Notes under the pieces: generated by a model
Told to the model about the DNA's origin: nothing
Seen by the model: only the letters and a program-made list of their open reading frames with translations
The model's database searches: none
Made by a program: the position numbers and the translations under genes
Source of the DNA: Thioalkalivibrio thiocyanoxidans ARh2
Lineage (GTDB): Bacteria; Pseudomonadota; Gammaproteobacteria; Ectothiorhodospirales; Ectothiorhodospiraceae
DNA length: 64,000 nt
Direction: 5' to 3'
Assembly: GCF_000385215.1 (NCBI RefSeq)
Contig: NZ_ARQK01000056.1
Location: 37,468-101,467, forward strand
Shown here: piece by piece, positions 15,868 to 30,045 of the stretch
How positions within the stretch are numbered: the first letter of the stretch is position 1
Layout: each line of letters begins with the position of its first letter

Positions 15868-18538
15868 ATCCCCCGTCCTTCGGCAACGAAGCGGTAGCCA
15901 ACCGGCATTTCCTCCTCTAGTCTTTAGCGCCCGTGAACCCGGTCGCTGCCACGCGACCGCGATCGCCCCGATACGGAACCCGCTGCCACGGAGACGGTCC
16001 CGAGCGACATGAGCAAGCACCTCGTCATCGTAGAGTCGCCCGCCAAGGGCAAGACCATCGAAAAGTACCTCGGCCCGGACTACCAGGTCATGGCTTCCTA
16101 TGGCCATGTGCGCGACCTGGTGCCCAAGGAGGGCGCGGTGGACCCGGAAAACGGGTTCCGCATGAAGTACGACATCATCGAACGCAGCGAAAAGCAGATC
16201 GAGGCGATCGCGAAGGCGCTGAAGAAATCCGACGACCTGATCCTCGCGACTGACCCCGACCGCGAAGGCGAGGCGATCTCCTGGCATCTCTACGAGGTGC
16301 TGCGCGACCGCGGCCTGCTGGACGATCGCGGCGTGCATCGGGTCGTGTTCCACGAGATCACCAAGAAGGCGATCCAGCAGGCGATCGAGGAGCCGCGCGA
16401 CCTGGCCCAGCCGCTGATCGACGCCCAGCAGGCGCGCCGCGCGCTGGACTATCTGGTCGGCTTCAACCTCTCCCCGCTGCTGTGGCGCAAGATCAAGCGC
16501 GGCCTGTCCGCCGGGCGCGTGCAGAGCCCGGCACTGCGTATGATCTGCGAGCGCGAGGACGAGATCGAGGCCTTCGTCCCGCGCGAATACTGGACCCTGG
16601 ATGCGAAGGTCGAGCGCCAGGAGCAGCCGTTCACCGCGCGCCTGACCTACCTGGACGGCAACAAGCTGGACCAGTTCGACCTGAACAGCGCCGAACTCGC
16701 ACATGACGCCCAGAAGCGCCTGACCGAGGCCGCGAACGGCGAGCTGCGCGTCGCGAAGGTCGAGAAGAAGCAGCGCCGCCGCAACCCGGCCGCGCCGTTC
16801 ACCACCTCGACCCTGCAGCAGGAGGCCTCACGCAAGCTGGGCTTTACCGCGTCGCGCACCATGCGCACCGCGCAGCAGCTGTACGAGGGGATCGATCTGG
16901 GCTCCGGCGCGATCGGCCTGATCACCTACATGCGTACCGACTCGGTGGCCCTGGCCGGCGAGGCGATTGGCGAGATCCGCGGCCTGATCGAGGAGCGTTA
17001 CGGCGACAACAACGTCCCCGACAGCCCGCGCCAGTACAAGACGAAATCGAAGAACGCGCAGGAGGCCCACGAGGCCATCCGCCCGACCTCCGTGCGCCGC
17101 CTGCCGAACGAGGTCCGGGCTCGCCTGACCAGTGACCAGGCACGGCTGTACGACCTGATCTGGAAGCGCACCGTCGCCTGCCAGATGATCCACGCGACCT
17201 TCGACACCGTCGCCGCCGATCTGGTCCCGGGCGACAGCCGGCACCAGTTCCGCGCCACCGGCTCCACCCTGGTCGACCCCGGTTTCATCGCGGTCTACCA
17301 GGAGGGCCGCGACGACGCGCAGGATGACGACGAGGACAAGCGCCTGCCGGAAATGGCCGAGGGCGACACGGTCAAACTCGAAGAGGTCACCGCCGACCAG
17401 CACTTCACCGAGCCGCCGCCGCGCTACACCGAGGCCAGCCTGGTGAAGACCCTGGAGGAATACGGCATCGGCCGTCCGTCCACCTACGCCAGCATCATCT
17501 CCACGCTGCAGTCGCGCGAGTACGTGGAGATGGACGGCAAGCGCTTCATCCCGACCGATACCGGCCGGATCGTGAACAGCTTCCTGACCCAGCACTTCGA
17601 CCGCTACGTGGACTACGACTTCACCGCAAAGCTCGAGGACGAGCTGGACGCGATCTCGCGCGGCGAGAAGGACTGGGTCCCGGTGCTGGAGGATTTCTGG
17701 GGCGACTTCCGCGACCGGGTGAAGGAGAAGGAAGAAAACGTCACCCGCGCCGAGGCCGTGCAGTCGCGCGAGCTCGGCACCGATCCGAAGAGCGGGCGCC
17801 CGGTCAGCGTGCGCCTGGGCCGTTTCGGCCCGATCGTGCAGATCGGCACCAAGGACGACGAGGAGAAGCCGCGCTTCGCCGGCCTGCTGCCCGGGCAGAA
17901 GATGGACAAGATCACCCTCGACGAGGCGCTGGAGCTGTTCAAGCTGCCGCGTGACCTCGGCGAGACGCCCGACGGCGAACCGGTGATGGTCAACATCGGC
18001 CGCTTCGGCCCGTACGTGAAGTACGGCTCGAAGTACGCCTCCCTCGGCCCGGACGACGACGTCTGGACCATCGAGCTGCCACGCGCGCTGGAGATTGTCG
18101 CCGAGAAGAAGAAGAAGGACGCCGAACGGTTCATCAAGAGCTTCGACGAAGAGGGCATCCAGGTCCTCAACGGCCGCTACGGACCGTATGTGACCGACGG
18201 CAAGAAGAACGCCAAGATCCCCAAGGAGACCGATCCCAAGTCCCTGACGCTGGAGCAGTGCCAGGAACTGATCGCCGCCGCCCCGGAACGCAAGGGCCGC
18301 GGCCGCAAGGGGGCGGCCAAGTCGACCGGCAAGTCCTCCGGGAAGACCGCCTCCAAGTCGTCGACCGCAAAGAAGACGACCACGAAAAAGGCAGCCACCA
18401 CCAAGAAGGCCGCCAGCAAGACGGGCACGAAAAAGGCCACCGCAAAGAAGACGAGCACGTCGAAGAAGGCCCCGGCCAAGAAGGCTTCGACCGCCAAGTC
18501 TGGTAGCGCGAAATCCGGCAGCGGCGACAGCCGCCTGA

Positions 18539-21995
<3,457 letters not shown>

Positions 21996-22139
21996 TCCGG
22001 CGGGCATTCCCCCAGTGCGTGTGGCACCCCCATCGGCTGATGCGGGTCCTGCTTACCGCGGCAGCAATATCCGGCCGGAGATGCCCGGCCGACCCAGCCT
22101 GCCTTCATCCGGCGCGCCGGGCTGGTAAGCTTGGCCGCC

Positions 22140-23009
22140 ATGGACGCACGTGCACGCCTGTGGGAACTGGCCCGACTGGTCCGACTGGACCGGCCCGTCG
22201 GCATCTATCTGCTGCTGTGGCCGACCCTGTGGGCGCTGTGGGTCGCGGCCGAGGGCTGGCCGCCGGGTTCGCTGATCTTCATCTTCGCTGCCGGCGTCGT
22301 GCTGATGCGCTCGGCCGGCTGCGCGATCAACGACTACGCGGATCGCGACTTCGACGTCCATGTCGCCCGCACGCGCGACCGCCCGCTGGCGCTCGGCACG
22401 ATCACCCCGAACGAGGCGCTCGTGACCTTCGCGGTTCTCGCTCTGACCGCCTTCATGCTGGTGCTGTTCACCAACCTGCTGACCATTCTCTATTCCCTGG
22501 TCGCAGTGGTGCTGGCCGCCACCTATCCCTTCGCCAAGCGCTTCCACCACTTTCCGCAGGTGCACCTGGGCGCGGCCTTCGCCTGGGCGGTGCCCATGGC
22601 CTTTACCGCGGTCACAGGGGACCACCCGCCCCCTCTCGCCTGGCTACTGTACGTGACCGTGCTGGCCTGGACCGTGGTGTATGACACCTTCTACGGCATG
22701 ATCGACCGCGAGGACGACCTGAAAATCGGGGTGAAGTCCACCGCCATCGCGTTCGGCGAAATGGACCGGCTGATTACGGCGGGACTCCAGGTGCTCGTCT
22801 GGCTGGGGCTCTACCTGATTGGCCAGCATGCCGGGTTCGGCGGCTACTACACGGCGGGGCTGGTGATCGTGGCGATGCTGATGTTCTACCACCAGTTCCT
22901 GATCGCCGAACGCGAGCCGGCCGACTGCCTGCGGGCATTCAAGAACAACCACTACCTCGGCGCCGTGGTGATGCTCGCGATGATCGCAGACCATCATCTG
23001 GGGGGCTGA
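22140..23009 (+). CDS. ubiA: 4-hydroxybenzoate polyprenyltransferase
   Basis: This 289-residue integral membrane enzyme joins a polyprenyl chain to 4-hydroxybenzoate in ubiquinone synthesis. The first aspartate-rich motif is INDYADRDFDVHVARTRDRP and the second is YDTFYGMIDREDDLKIGVKS. Eight or so hydrophobic helices follow the usual spacing, starting with GIYLLLWPTLWALWVAA. The ATG at 22140 was preferred over the TTG three codons upstream. Together with coq7 at 51.1 kb it shows that the organism makes ubiquinone. The 144-nt spacer before it contains no recognised feature. Confidence 0.95.
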   Translation: MDARARLWELARLVRLDRPVGIYLLLWPTLWALWVAAEGWPPGSLIFIFAAGVVLMRSAGCAINDYADRDFDVHVARTRDRPLALGTITPNEALVTFAVLALTAFMLVLFTNLLTILYSLVAVVLAATYPFAKRFHHFPQVHLGAAFAWAVPMAFTAVTGDHPPPLAWLLYVTVLAWTVVYDTFYGMIDREDDLKIGVKSTAIAFGEMDRLITAGLQVLVWLGLYLIGQHAGFGGYYTAGLVIVAMLMFYHQFLIAEREPADCLRAFKNNHYLGAVVMLAMIADHHLGG

Positions 23010-23014
23010 CTCGG

Positions 23015-23791
23015 TTACGCGCGGGCGAGCGCCAGACCCTCAACCGACGCGGCCCCCGCCTTGAGCAGCGCACGGGCCAGCGCATCCAGGGTCGCCCCGG
23101 TCGTGACCACGTCATCCACCACCAGTACCCGTTCACCCGCAAGCGCCGCATTCACCCCGAACGCATCGCGCAGGTTCCGGCGGCGCTGCGGGCCGCTCAG
23201 CGTCTGTTGCGAAGGAGTAGCCCGTACGCGGCGTACGCATGCGGTATCCAGCGGGACCCCCAGGACCTCGGCGACGCACCGCGCCAGCGGCTCGCACTGA
23301 TTGAACCCGCGCTCGCGCAGACGCGAGGGGTGAAGGGGAACCGGCACCACTCGGGTGGGTAACAACGCCGAAGCATCCCTGCGTTCGCGGGCCGTCTGTG
23401 CAGCCAGGTCCACGAGGATACGTTCGGCGCGGGCGTGGCCACTGCGTTTGTAGGCCAGCAGCACCCGGTCCAGTGGCCAGGCATAGGCCCATGGCGCCCG
23501 CAGGGCGTCTCCTGCCGGAGGGCGCCGCTGACAGACGGGGCAGGCCACTGTCGCCGGCAGGGGTGCCGCGCAACCCGGGCACGGCGCCTCCACCCGCACC
23601 AGATCCTCGCGGCAGCCGGGACAGACAGCCCCGCCCGCCGGCAACGGGGCCAGACACAATCCGCAGTGATCGGGGTACAGCGCCCGGGCCGCCCAGGCGC
23701 CCAGCGCGTACAGCGCTCCCGATCGCCGGCCAGTTCGCCGCGGAGTGGCTGAAGGGGTATGAGCCATGATGGTATGCTTCCGCTTTTGCAC
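23015..23791 (-). CDS. comF: ComF family protein with zinc-finger and phosphoribosyltransferase domains
   Basis: This 258-residue protein has an N-terminal double zinc finger ([18 protein letters not shown] and [17 protein letters not shown]) and a C-terminal type I phosphoribosyltransferase fold with the PRPP loop [18 protein letters not shown]. ComF proteins take part in DNA uptake and processing in transformable bacteria; next to bio genes they are also called GntX. Two starts are possible, 23791 (MQKRKH) or 23767 (MAHTPS). It is convergent with ubiA (5-nt gap) and divergent from the membrane gene at 23804. Confidence 0.88.
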   Translation of the reverse strand: MQKRKHTIMAHTPSATPRRTGRRSGALYALGAWAARALYPDHCGLCLAPLPAGGAVCPGCREDLVRVEAPCPGCAAPLPATVACPVCQRRPPAGDALRAPWAYAWPLDRVLLAYKRSGHARAERILVDLAAQTARERRDASALLPTRVVPVPLHPSRLRERGFNQCEPLARCVAEVLGVPLDTACVRRVRATPSQQTLSGPQRRRNLRDAFGVNAALAGERVLVVDDVVTTGATLDALARALLKAGAASVEGLALARA

Positions 23792-23803
23792 TCAGGGTAG
23801 TCC

Positions 23804-24262
23804 ATGGCGACCAAGACCGTCTCCGGCCGCAAGTCCCGGCGCGCCGCCTCACTGTTCGATATCGGCAACCTGATCAGTGTCTCCATTGCCGGCATCCCGC
23901 TGTTCGTGGTCAGCAGCGACGAGGTCGGGGTCGGGTTCATCATTGCCGCGATCATGGGCATCGTGCCGCTTGTGCTGTGGTTCGGTGGCTCCATGCTGGT
24001 CTATGCCCTGAACAGGCACCACCCGGATCCGCGGGTCGGGTACCACACCCAGTGGGCCGCCTACCGCTATTACGCCCTGATGGGCGCGCTGATCGTGGTC
24101 GCCACCTTCTTCCCGCCGGATCTCGACTACTACCGTGCCTACTGGGCGATCGCCGCGGCGATCCTGCTGCCCTGGACGATCTACGCGCTGTACACCATCT
24201 ACCGCGAGCCGTGGATGGACGTCGAGATTCCGGACGACTTCGACGAGGAACATCACCGATGA
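23804..24262 (+). CDS. Small membrane protein upstream of bioB, unknown function
   Basis: I do not recognise this 152-residue protein. It has four hydrophobic segments: about residues 20-36 ([16 protein letters not shown]), 42-65 ([20 protein letters not shown]), 91-105 ([15 protein letters not shown]) and 112-128 ([17 protein letters not shown]). The N-terminus is basic ([12 protein letters not shown]) and the C-terminus acidic ([13 protein letters not shown]), which suggests both face the cytoplasm. Its TGA overlaps the bioB ATG by 4 nt, so it is coupled to biotin synthesis, but no role in that pathway is evident. Confidence 0.75.
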   Translation: MATKTVSGRKSRRAASLFDIGNLISVSIAGIPLFVVSSDEVGVGFIIAAIMGIVPLVLWFGGSMLVYALNRHHPDPRVGYHTQWAAYRYYALMGALIVVATFFPPDLDYYRAYWAIAAAILLPWTIYALYTIYREPWMDVEIPDDFDEEHHR

Positions 24263-25254
24263 GCACGCCCCGCCACGACTGGAACATCGACGAGGTCGAG
24301 GCCCTGCTCGACCTGCCGCTGAACGACCTGATCTTTCGCGCGCAGACCGTGCACCGCGAGCACTTCGACCCGAACGCGGTGCAGGTGAGCACGCTGCTGT
24401 CGATCAAGACCGGGGCCTGCCCGGAGGACTGCGCCTACTGCCCGCAGAGCGCGCACCACGACGTGGAGCTGGAACGCGAACGCCTGCTGCCGCTGGAGGA
24501 AGTGCTCGAGGCCGCGCGCAACGCCCGCGCCCAGGGCGCTACCCGCTTCTGCATGGGCGCGGCCTGGCGCAATCCGACCGACAAGAACCTGGAACGCGTG
24601 ATCGAGATGGTGCGCGCCGTCAAGGACGAGGGGCTGGAGACCTGCATGACCCTCGGCATGCTGAAGGCCGAGCAGGCGAAACGCCTGTCCGAGGCGGGGC
24701 TGGACTACTACAACCACAACCTCGACACCTCGCCGGAGTTCTACGGCCACATCATCTCCACGCGCACCTATGAGGACCGTCTGGAGACCCTGGAGCACGT
24801 GCGCGAGGCCGGCATGAACGTCTGCTGCGGCGGCATCCTCGGCATGGGCGAGTCGCGCCGCGACCGCGCGCGCCTGCTGCAGCAGATGGCCAACCTGCCG
24901 AAGCACCCGGAGTCGGTCCCGATCAACCAGCTGATCCAGGTCGAGGGCACCCCACTGCACGGGATCGAGGACCTCGACCCGCTGGAGTTCGTGCGCACCA
25001 TCGCCGTGACCCGCATCCTGATGCCGGCCTCCTACGTGCGCCTATCCGCCGGGCGCACCGAGATGTCCGACGAGATGCAGGCCCTGTGCTTCCTGGCCGG
25101 CGCCAACTCGCTGTTCTACGGCGACACCCTGCTGACCACACCGAACCCCGGCGAGAACCACGACCTCGCGCTGTTCGAACGCCTGGGCCTGCGCCCGGAG
25201 ACCGGGCCGGAAGCCCCCGCGGAATCGGACCGGCCCGCCTCCGCATCGGCCTGA
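24259..25254 (+). CDS. bioB: Biotin synthase
   Basis: This 331-residue radical SAM enzyme inserts sulfur into dethiobiotin. The radical SAM cluster motif is [11 protein letters not shown] (CX3CX2C). The [2Fe-2S] ligands expected from E. coli BioB are supported by [22 protein letters not shown] and the arginine in [24 protein letters not shown] is a further signature. The start overlaps the preceding membrane gene. bioF lies 0.8 kb downstream with a methyltransferase gene in between, giving a partial biotin operon; bioA and bioD are not in this window. Confidence 0.97.
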   Translation: MSTPRHDWNIDEVEALLDLPLNDLIFRAQTVHREHFDPNAVQVSTLLSIKTGACPEDCAYCPQSAHHDVELERERLLPLEEVLEAARNARAQGATRFCMGAAWRNPTDKNLERVIEMVRAVKDEGLETCMTLGMLKAEQAKRLSEAGLDYYNHNLDTSPEFYGHIISTRTYEDRLETLEHVREAGMNVCCGGILGMGESRRDRARLLQQMANLPKHPESVPINQLIQVEGTPLHGIEDLDPLEFVRTIAVTRILMPASYVRLSAGRTEMSDEMQALCFLAGANSLFYGDTLLTTPNPGENHDLALFERLGLRPETGPEAPAESDRPASASA

Positions 25255-25267
25255 GCCGACCGGGCCG

Positions 25268-26020
25268 GTGGCGGGCGACTTTCCCGATCATTTCTCGGCG
25301 GTGGCGGCGGCTTATGCCCGCCACCGCCCGGACTACCCCGCCGAGCTGTTTGACTGGCTGGCCGCGCACACCCCGCGCCACGCGCGCGCCTGGGACTGCG
25401 CCAGCGGCAATGGTCAGGCCGCGCAGGGCCTGAAGCCTCACTTCCAGCACGTCGTGGCGACCGATGCCGCCCCGGCCCTGCTGGCCACCCTGCCGGTGGC
25501 CACCGGGATCGACCGCGTGGCCTGCGTCGCCGAGGCCTGCGCACTGGCCGATACCTCAGTGGATCTCGCCTGCGTCGCCCAGGCCGCGCACTGGTTTCGC
25601 CACGCCGAATTCCATCACGAGGTCGCACGCGTCCTGCGCCCGGGCGGCCTGCTGGCGATCTGGGGCTACGGCATCCTGCGCGCCGAGGACCCAGCGCTGG
25701 ACCGCCTGCTGGCCGACTTCCACGACACCACCCTGGCGCCCTGGTGGCCGGAAGAGCGCAACCATATCCGCAGCCACTACCGCGACCTGCCCTTCCCCTG
25801 GCCGGAGATCGAGACGCCCGAGTTTCGTATCGACCGCGAGTGGGACCGCGACACCCTGCTCGGCTATCTCGGCACCTGGTCCGCCATCCGCCGCGCGCAG
25901 GCCGCCGGGCAGGATCCGCTGGCCGCACTGGAGCCCGCCCTGCTCGCGCTGTGGCCGAACGCGGACATCACCGCCCGCGTGCACTGGCCGATCTTCCTGC
26001 GCGCCGGGCTGCGGCCGTGA
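25268..26020 (+). CDS. Class I SAM-dependent methyltransferase in the biotin operon
   Basis: This 250-residue protein sits between bioB (13-nt gap) and bioF (24-nt gap), the place where bioC is often found. The SAM-binding motif is AWDCASGNGQAAQGL followed by VVATDAAPALL and LACVAQAAHWF, which resembles the yeast Tmt1/Crg1-like methyltransferases more than canonical BioC (which has a DxGCGTG motif). The C-terminal half has WGYGILRAEDPALDRLL and a Trp-rich substrate region. Methylation of malonyl-ACP is possible from context but not from motif. The start is GTG at 25268; no ATG lies nearby. Confidence 0.78.
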   Translation: MAGDFPDHFSAVAAAYARHRPDYPAELFDWLAAHTPRHARAWDCASGNGQAAQGLKPHFQHVVATDAAPALLATLPVATGIDRVACVAEACALADTSVDLACVAQAAHWFRHAEFHHEVARVLRPGGLLAIWGYGILRAEDPALDRLLADFHDTTLAPWWPEERNHIRSHYRDLPFPWPEIETPEFRIDREWDRDTLLGYLGTWSAIRRAQAAGQDPLAALEPALLALWPNADITARVHWPIFLRAGLRP

Positions 26021-26044
26021 GCGATCCAGCATGAGCCATTCACC

Positions 26045-27226
26045 GTGAGCAAGTCGCTGCAGGCCTTTCTGCAGGCCCGCCTCGACCGCGTGCGCACAGA
26101 CGAACGCTGGCGCCGTCTGCGCACCCTGAACGGACCACAGCAGCCGGAGCAGGTCATCGACGGCCAGCCGGTTGTCGCCTTCTGCTCCAACGACTACCTG
26201 GGCCTGGCGGCCGATCCGGCCGTCGCCGCCGCTGCCCGCGAGGCCCTCGACCGGTACGGGGTCGGGGCCGGGGCCGCCCATCTGATCAACGGCCACACCC
26301 GCGCCCATGTGGAGCTGGAACAGGCGCTGGCGCGATTCACCGGACGCGAACGCGCGCTGCTGTTCTCCACCGGCTACATGGCCAACCTGGCGCTGGTACA
26401 GACGCTGGTCGGCCGTCACGACACGGTATTCGAGGACCGCTGGAACCATGCCTCGCTGATCGATGCGGTACGCCTGGCGGGCGCGCGCAGCCAGCGCTAT
26501 CGCCATGCCGATCCCGGGCACCTGCGCGACCGCCTGGAGCAGGCGCCCGATAGCGGTCACCGCCTGATCGTGACCGACGGGGTGTTCTCCATGGATGGCG
26601 ACATCGCCCCGCTGCCGGAGCTAGCCGCGCTGGCGTGCGAGTTCGACGCCTGGCTGATGGTGGATGACGCCCACGGCCTGTCGGTGCTGGGCGCGACCGG
26701 CGGCGGCAGCTGCCAGCACCACGGCCTCGGCGCGGACGAGGTGCCGATCCTGATGGGCACGCTGGGCAAGGGCTTCGGCACCGCCGGGGCCTTCGTCGCC
26801 GGCTCCGAGGCCCTGATCGAGAACCTGATCCAGACCGCGCGCCCCTACATCTACACCACCGCGATGCCGGCCGCCCTCGCCGCCGCAACACTGGCCTCCG
26901 TGCACATCGCCGAGGCCGCCACGGATCGGCGTGCACACCTGCAGGGCCTGCTGCAGCGCCTGGGGGCGGGCCTGGACCACCTCGGCCTGGAACACCCGCC
27001 CCCGTTGACCCCGATCCAGCCGGTCCACATCGGTGACGCCCGCCGCGCCAGCGCCGTGGCCGAGAGGCTGCTGGCCGCCGGCTTCCTGGTCCCGGCGATT
27101 CGCCCCCCCACGGTCCCCGAGGGCCAGGCACGGCTGCGCATCACCCTGTCCGCCGCCCACACCGATGCCCAGGTGGATGCCCTGCTCCGGGCGCTGGAGC
27201 AGGCCCTCGAACAGGCGACTCCGTGA
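26045..27226 (+). CDS. bioF: 8-amino-7-oxononanoate synthase
   Basis: This 393-residue PLP enzyme condenses pimeloyl-ACP (or -CoA) with alanine in the first ring-forming step of biotin synthesis. PLP-binding Lys242 lies in MGTLGKGFGTAGAF, and the pyridine-nitrogen aspartate is in LMVDDAHGLSVLG. Other signatures are FCSNDYLGLA and GVGAGAAHLINGHTRAHVELE. The start is GTG at 26045, which gives the usual family length. Presence with bioB makes this a biotin operon even though the intervening methyltransferase is unusual. Confidence 0.96.
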   Translation: MSKSLQAFLQARLDRVRTDERWRRLRTLNGPQQPEQVIDGQPVVAFCSNDYLGLAADPAVAAAAREALDRYGVGAGAAHLINGHTRAHVELEQALARFTGRERALLFSTGYMANLALVQTLVGRHDTVFEDRWNHASLIDAVRLAGARSQRYRHADPGHLRDRLEQAPDSGHRLIVTDGVFSMDGDIAPLPELAALACEFDAWLMVDDAHGLSVLGATGGGSCQHHGLGADEVPILMGTLGKGFGTAGAFVAGSEALIENLIQTARPYIYTTAMPAALAAATLASVHIAEAATDRRAHLQGLLQRLGAGLDHLGLEHPPPLTPIQPVHIGDARRASAVAERLLAAGFLVPAIRPPTVPEGQARLRITLSAAHTDAQVDALLRALEQALEQATP

Positions 27227-27347
27227 ACCCGTGCACAGCCCGGCATTGACGCCCTTCACGTTTCCAAAAACCGCCATTCCCCGTTAAAGAACCGTTCAGC
27301 GGCCCCGCGCGAGGCTGGAGCCGAACACGGTCGACAGGAGACGGAGC

Positions 27348-27926
27348 ATGGCACGGAAACGCAACCACTCCCGACGCGGTGTACCCGCTCATCTGAAGGC
27401 ACTGGCGGCCGTCGTGCTGTTCGGGTTCGCTGCCGACACCCTGGCCTCCCCGCCGCCCTGGGCACCGGCCCACGGCTGGCGCGCGCAAAACGACCCGGGG
27501 TATGCCGGCTATCACGGCTACAGTTACGACCACTGGGAACACGACTACGGCGTGATGGACGGCCGCTGCAACCGCGACGCGATCGGCGCAGCGATTGGCG
27601 GCGGTGCCGGCGCGGTCATCGGCCACCAGGTCGGCGACGGCGATCCGGTGGCCGTCCTGATCGGCGCGGCCGGTGGGGCGGCCCTGGGCGGCATGATCGG
27701 GCGCCAGATGGATCGCTCCGATCAGGCCTGCATGGGCCATGCCCTGGAACTGGCCGAGCCCGGACAGCCCGTGTACTGGGACAACGCCCAGGGCCAGCCG
27801 GTGCACATGACCCCGGGGCGCGTCCGCGACAGCGGCTGCCGCGAGTTCGAGATGATGATCGACGGCGAGCGCCACACCGGAGCGGCCTGCCCGGACGATC
27901 CCGGGCACTGGGAGATCCGCGGATAA
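27348..27926 (+). CDS. Exported glycine-zipper (2TM) protein
   Basis: This 192-residue protein has a signal peptide with a long basic start (RKRNHSRRG) and hydrophobic LAAVVLFGFAA. The mature part begins with a His/Tyr/Trp-rich segment (HGWRAQNDPGYAGYHGYSYD), then a glycine zipper with spaced GxxxG steps (IGAAIGGGAGAVIGHQVG and IGAAGGAALGGMIGRQM). This matches the 17-kDa antigen/SlyB-like glycine-zipper group of envelope proteins. No lipobox cysteine is seen after the signal. It is probably associated with the outer membrane; its function is unknown. A hairpin follows directly after the stop. Confidence 0.82.
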   Translation: MARKRNHSRRGVPAHLKALAAVVLFGFAADTLASPPPWAPAHGWRAQNDPGYAGYHGYSYDHWEHDYGVMDGRCNRDAIGAAIGGGAGAVIGHQVGDGDPVAVLIGAAGGAALGGMIGRQMDRSDQACMGHALELAEPGQPVYWDNAQGQPVHMTPGRVRDSGCREFEMMIDGERHTGAACPDDPGHWEIRG

Positions 27927-27936
27927 ACGACAAATG

Positions 27937-27962
27937 GCCCGGGGCCTTGAACGGCCCCGGGC
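27937..27962 (+). terminator. GC-rich hairpin after the glycine-zipper gene
   Basis: A perfect 10-bp stem (GCCCGGGGCC / GGCCCCGGGC) with a TTGAAC loop starts 10 nt after the stop codon. There is no T-run after it, so it is a strong hairpin that may stop transcription weakly or protect the mRNA 3' end. Confidence 0.6.
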
Positions 27963-28048
27963 ACAATCGCCTATCCTGCAGGGCCAACCTGCCCTGACCC
28001 GGCCGGCCATGTCTTCCGTCCGGCTACCGAAGGGCCGCACAGCACGGA

Positions 28049-29284
28049 ATGGCTCACTCCATGCCCCGGATCCTGCCCGCCAATACGTCCCCGTCCGCCC
28101 CGGAACGCGTGATCGTTCTGGATGTGCTGCGCGGGGTCGCGATCCTCGGCATCCTGGTGATGAACATCCAGTCGTTCGGACGCATCTCCAGCGAATACCT
28201 GAATCCGATGGCCCTGGGGCCCCTCCCGCTGGCGGACTGGATCGCCTGGATCGTGGTCCATGTGCTGGCCGACGAGAAGTTCATCAGCATGCTGACCCTG
28301 CTGTTCGGTGCCGGGATCGTACTGATGGCCTCGGGTTCACGTCAGCCGTCGGACACCTTCGAACAGCGCTTTCGCCGCCGCATGGGATGGTTGTTCCTGA
28401 TCGGGCTGGCCCACGGGCTGATCCTGTGGCCCGGCGACATCCTCGCGGCGTACGCGGTGTGCGGGCTGGTGGCCATGCATTTTCGCGACCACCCGCCGAT
28501 GACGCTGCTGGGCCTCGGGGTCGCGCTGATCGGAGGACTGACCGCGCTCTGGCTCGTGCTGAGCGCGGTCCTGATCTTCCTCGTCCCTGAACACTGGCTA
28601 CAGACGCTCAACGATCGCTACTGGCAGCCCGGCGCCGATGTCGTCAGCGACGAGCTCAATCGGATGTCCCTGCACTGGTTGGCGGCGACCGGCGAGCGGG
28701 CGACCGGCGCCCTGACCGCGCAACTGTGGATGTTCTTCTCCGAGCGCCTGTGGCAGATGCTCGCGATGATGTTCATCGGCATGGCCCTGATGCGGCTCGG
28801 CTTCCTCCACGGGAGCTGGTCACTGGCCGGCTACCGGCGCGTCGTGCTGGCCGGACTGGGCATCGGCATCCCGCTGGTGCTGGCGGGGTTGTGGTTCAAC
28901 ACAGCCGTGGAATGGGATCTGCGCTACTCGATGTTCCTGGGCCGCATCGCGAATCTGTGGGGCAGTGTCGCGATCGCCCTGGCCTGGGTGGCCCTGGTGA
29001 TCCTGCTGGCCCACCCCGACGGGCGCCGGCGGATCCTGCCGGGCGTCATCCGCGCGCTGGAGGCGGTCGGCCGCCTCGCGCTGACCAACTACATCGGCCA
29101 GTCGATCCTCGCCGCGATGATCTTCTACGGGATCGGGCTGGGCCTGTTCTCGCAATTCGGCCACCTCGAACTGCTCGGCATCGTGCTGGCGATCTGGGCC
29201 GTGCAGGTCGCCTTCTCCCTGCTGTGGCAGCGCTACGTCGGCGCGGGCCCGATCGAGACCCTGTGGCGGCGCCTGGCGCACTAA
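28049..29284 (+). CDS. DUF418 family membrane protein (YeiB-like)
   Basis: This 411-residue multi-pass protein opens with ERVIVLDVLRGVAILGILVMNI, the conserved start of the YeiB/DUF418 group, and ends with the DUF418 domain containing RLALTNYIGQSILAAMIFYG and a final WQRYVGAGPIETLWRRLA. About ten hydrophobic helices are visible. The family is related to membrane acyltransferases, but its substrate is unknown. ATG at 28049 or 28061 could be used. The upstream 120 nt hold only the hairpin of the preceding gene. Confidence 0.85.
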   Translation: MAHSMPRILPANTSPSAPERVIVLDVLRGVAILGILVMNIQSFGRISSEYLNPMALGPLPLADWIAWIVVHVLADEKFISMLTLLFGAGIVLMASGSRQPSDTFEQRFRRRMGWLFLIGLAHGLILWPGDILAAYAVCGLVAMHFRDHPPMTLLGLGVALIGGLTALWLVLSAVLIFLVPEHWLQTLNDRYWQPGADVVSDELNRMSLHWLAATGERATGALTAQLWMFFSERLWQMLAMMFIGMALMRLGFLHGSWSLAGYRRVVLAGLGIGIPLVLAGLWFNTAVEWDLRYSMFLGRIANLWGSVAIALAWVALVILLAHPDGRRRILPGVIRALEAVGRLALTNYIGQSILAAMIFYGIGLGLFSQFGHLELLGIVLAIWAVQVAFSLLWQRYVGAGPIETLWRRLAH

Positions 29285-29305
29285 TTCACCCGAGTCTCCC
29301 GAACG

Positions 29306-29977
29306 CTACAGGAGCCCTCGTTCGGCCATGGATATCGGACTATCGGCGATCACCACGTGATCGAGTATCCGCACATCCACCAGCCCCAGGGCCTCGCTCA
29401 AGCGCCGGGTGATCGCGATATCCGAGCGTGAGGGCTCCGCCACCCCGGACGGGTGGTTGTGGGCCAGGATCACCGCGGCCGCGTTGTGGTGCAGCACGCG
29501 GCGCACGACCTCGCGCGGGTGCACGGCGGCGCCGTCAATCGTGCCGCGGAACAATTCCTCGAAGGCGATCACCCGGTGGCGGTTGTCCAGGAACAGGACC
29601 GCGAAGACCTCGAAGGGATAGTCGCGCAGACGCGCCGCGAGGAACTGGCGGGTGGCGGTCGGCGAGGTCAGCGCATCGCCACGCTCCAGATCGGCGGCCA
29701 GATGCCGCCGCCCCATCTCCAGCACCGCCTGGAGCTGGGCGTACTTCGCATCGCCCAGCCCCGGCGCCGCGCAGAACCCCGCCTGATCGGCCTGCAGTAG
29801 CGGCCGCAGCCCGCCAAAGCGGCTGAGCAGATCGCGCGCGACATCGACCGCACTCTTGCCGGCCACGCCGGTGCGCAGAAAGATCGCCAGCAGCTCCGCA
29901 TCCGAAAGCGCGGCCGCGCCCCGCTCGATCAGCTTCTCCCGCGGGCGCTCGGCCGCGGGCCAGTCGGTAATCGCCAT
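29306..29977 (-). CDS. radC: RadC family JAB-domain protein
   Basis: This 223-residue protein has an N-terminal helix-hairpin-helix-like region ([20 protein letters not shown]) and a C-terminal JAMM/MPN+ metalloprotease-like domain with the motif [14 protein letters not shown]. The name RadC is historical: the family is no longer thought to act in DNA repair in E. coli, and its role is unclear. ATG at 29977 has a good GGGAGG site 8 nt upstream; the frame stays open further but without family similarity. It is convergent with the DUF418 gene. Confidence 0.92.
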   Translation of the reverse strand: MAITDWPAAERPREKLIERGAAALSDAELLAIFLRTGVAGKSAVDVARDLLSRFGGLRPLLQADQAGFCAAPGLGDAKYAQLQAVLEMGRRHLAADLERGDALTSPTATRQFLAARLRDYPFEVFAVLFLDNRHRVIAFEELFRGTIDGAAVHPREVVRRVLHHNAAAVILAHNHPSGVAEPSRSDIAITRRLSEALGLVDVRILDHVVIADSPISMAERGLL

Positions 29978-30045
29978 AGCCACCTCCCTGTGGTTCGGTC
30001 GTTTGGTTCTAGCCACCTCGGTCATCCCGACTTTAGCGAAGAACC

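Noticed and set aside
25268..26020. Naming the methyltransferase BioC
   Set aside because: Context fits, but the SAM motif and substrate half do not look like canonical BioC, so no symbol was assigned.
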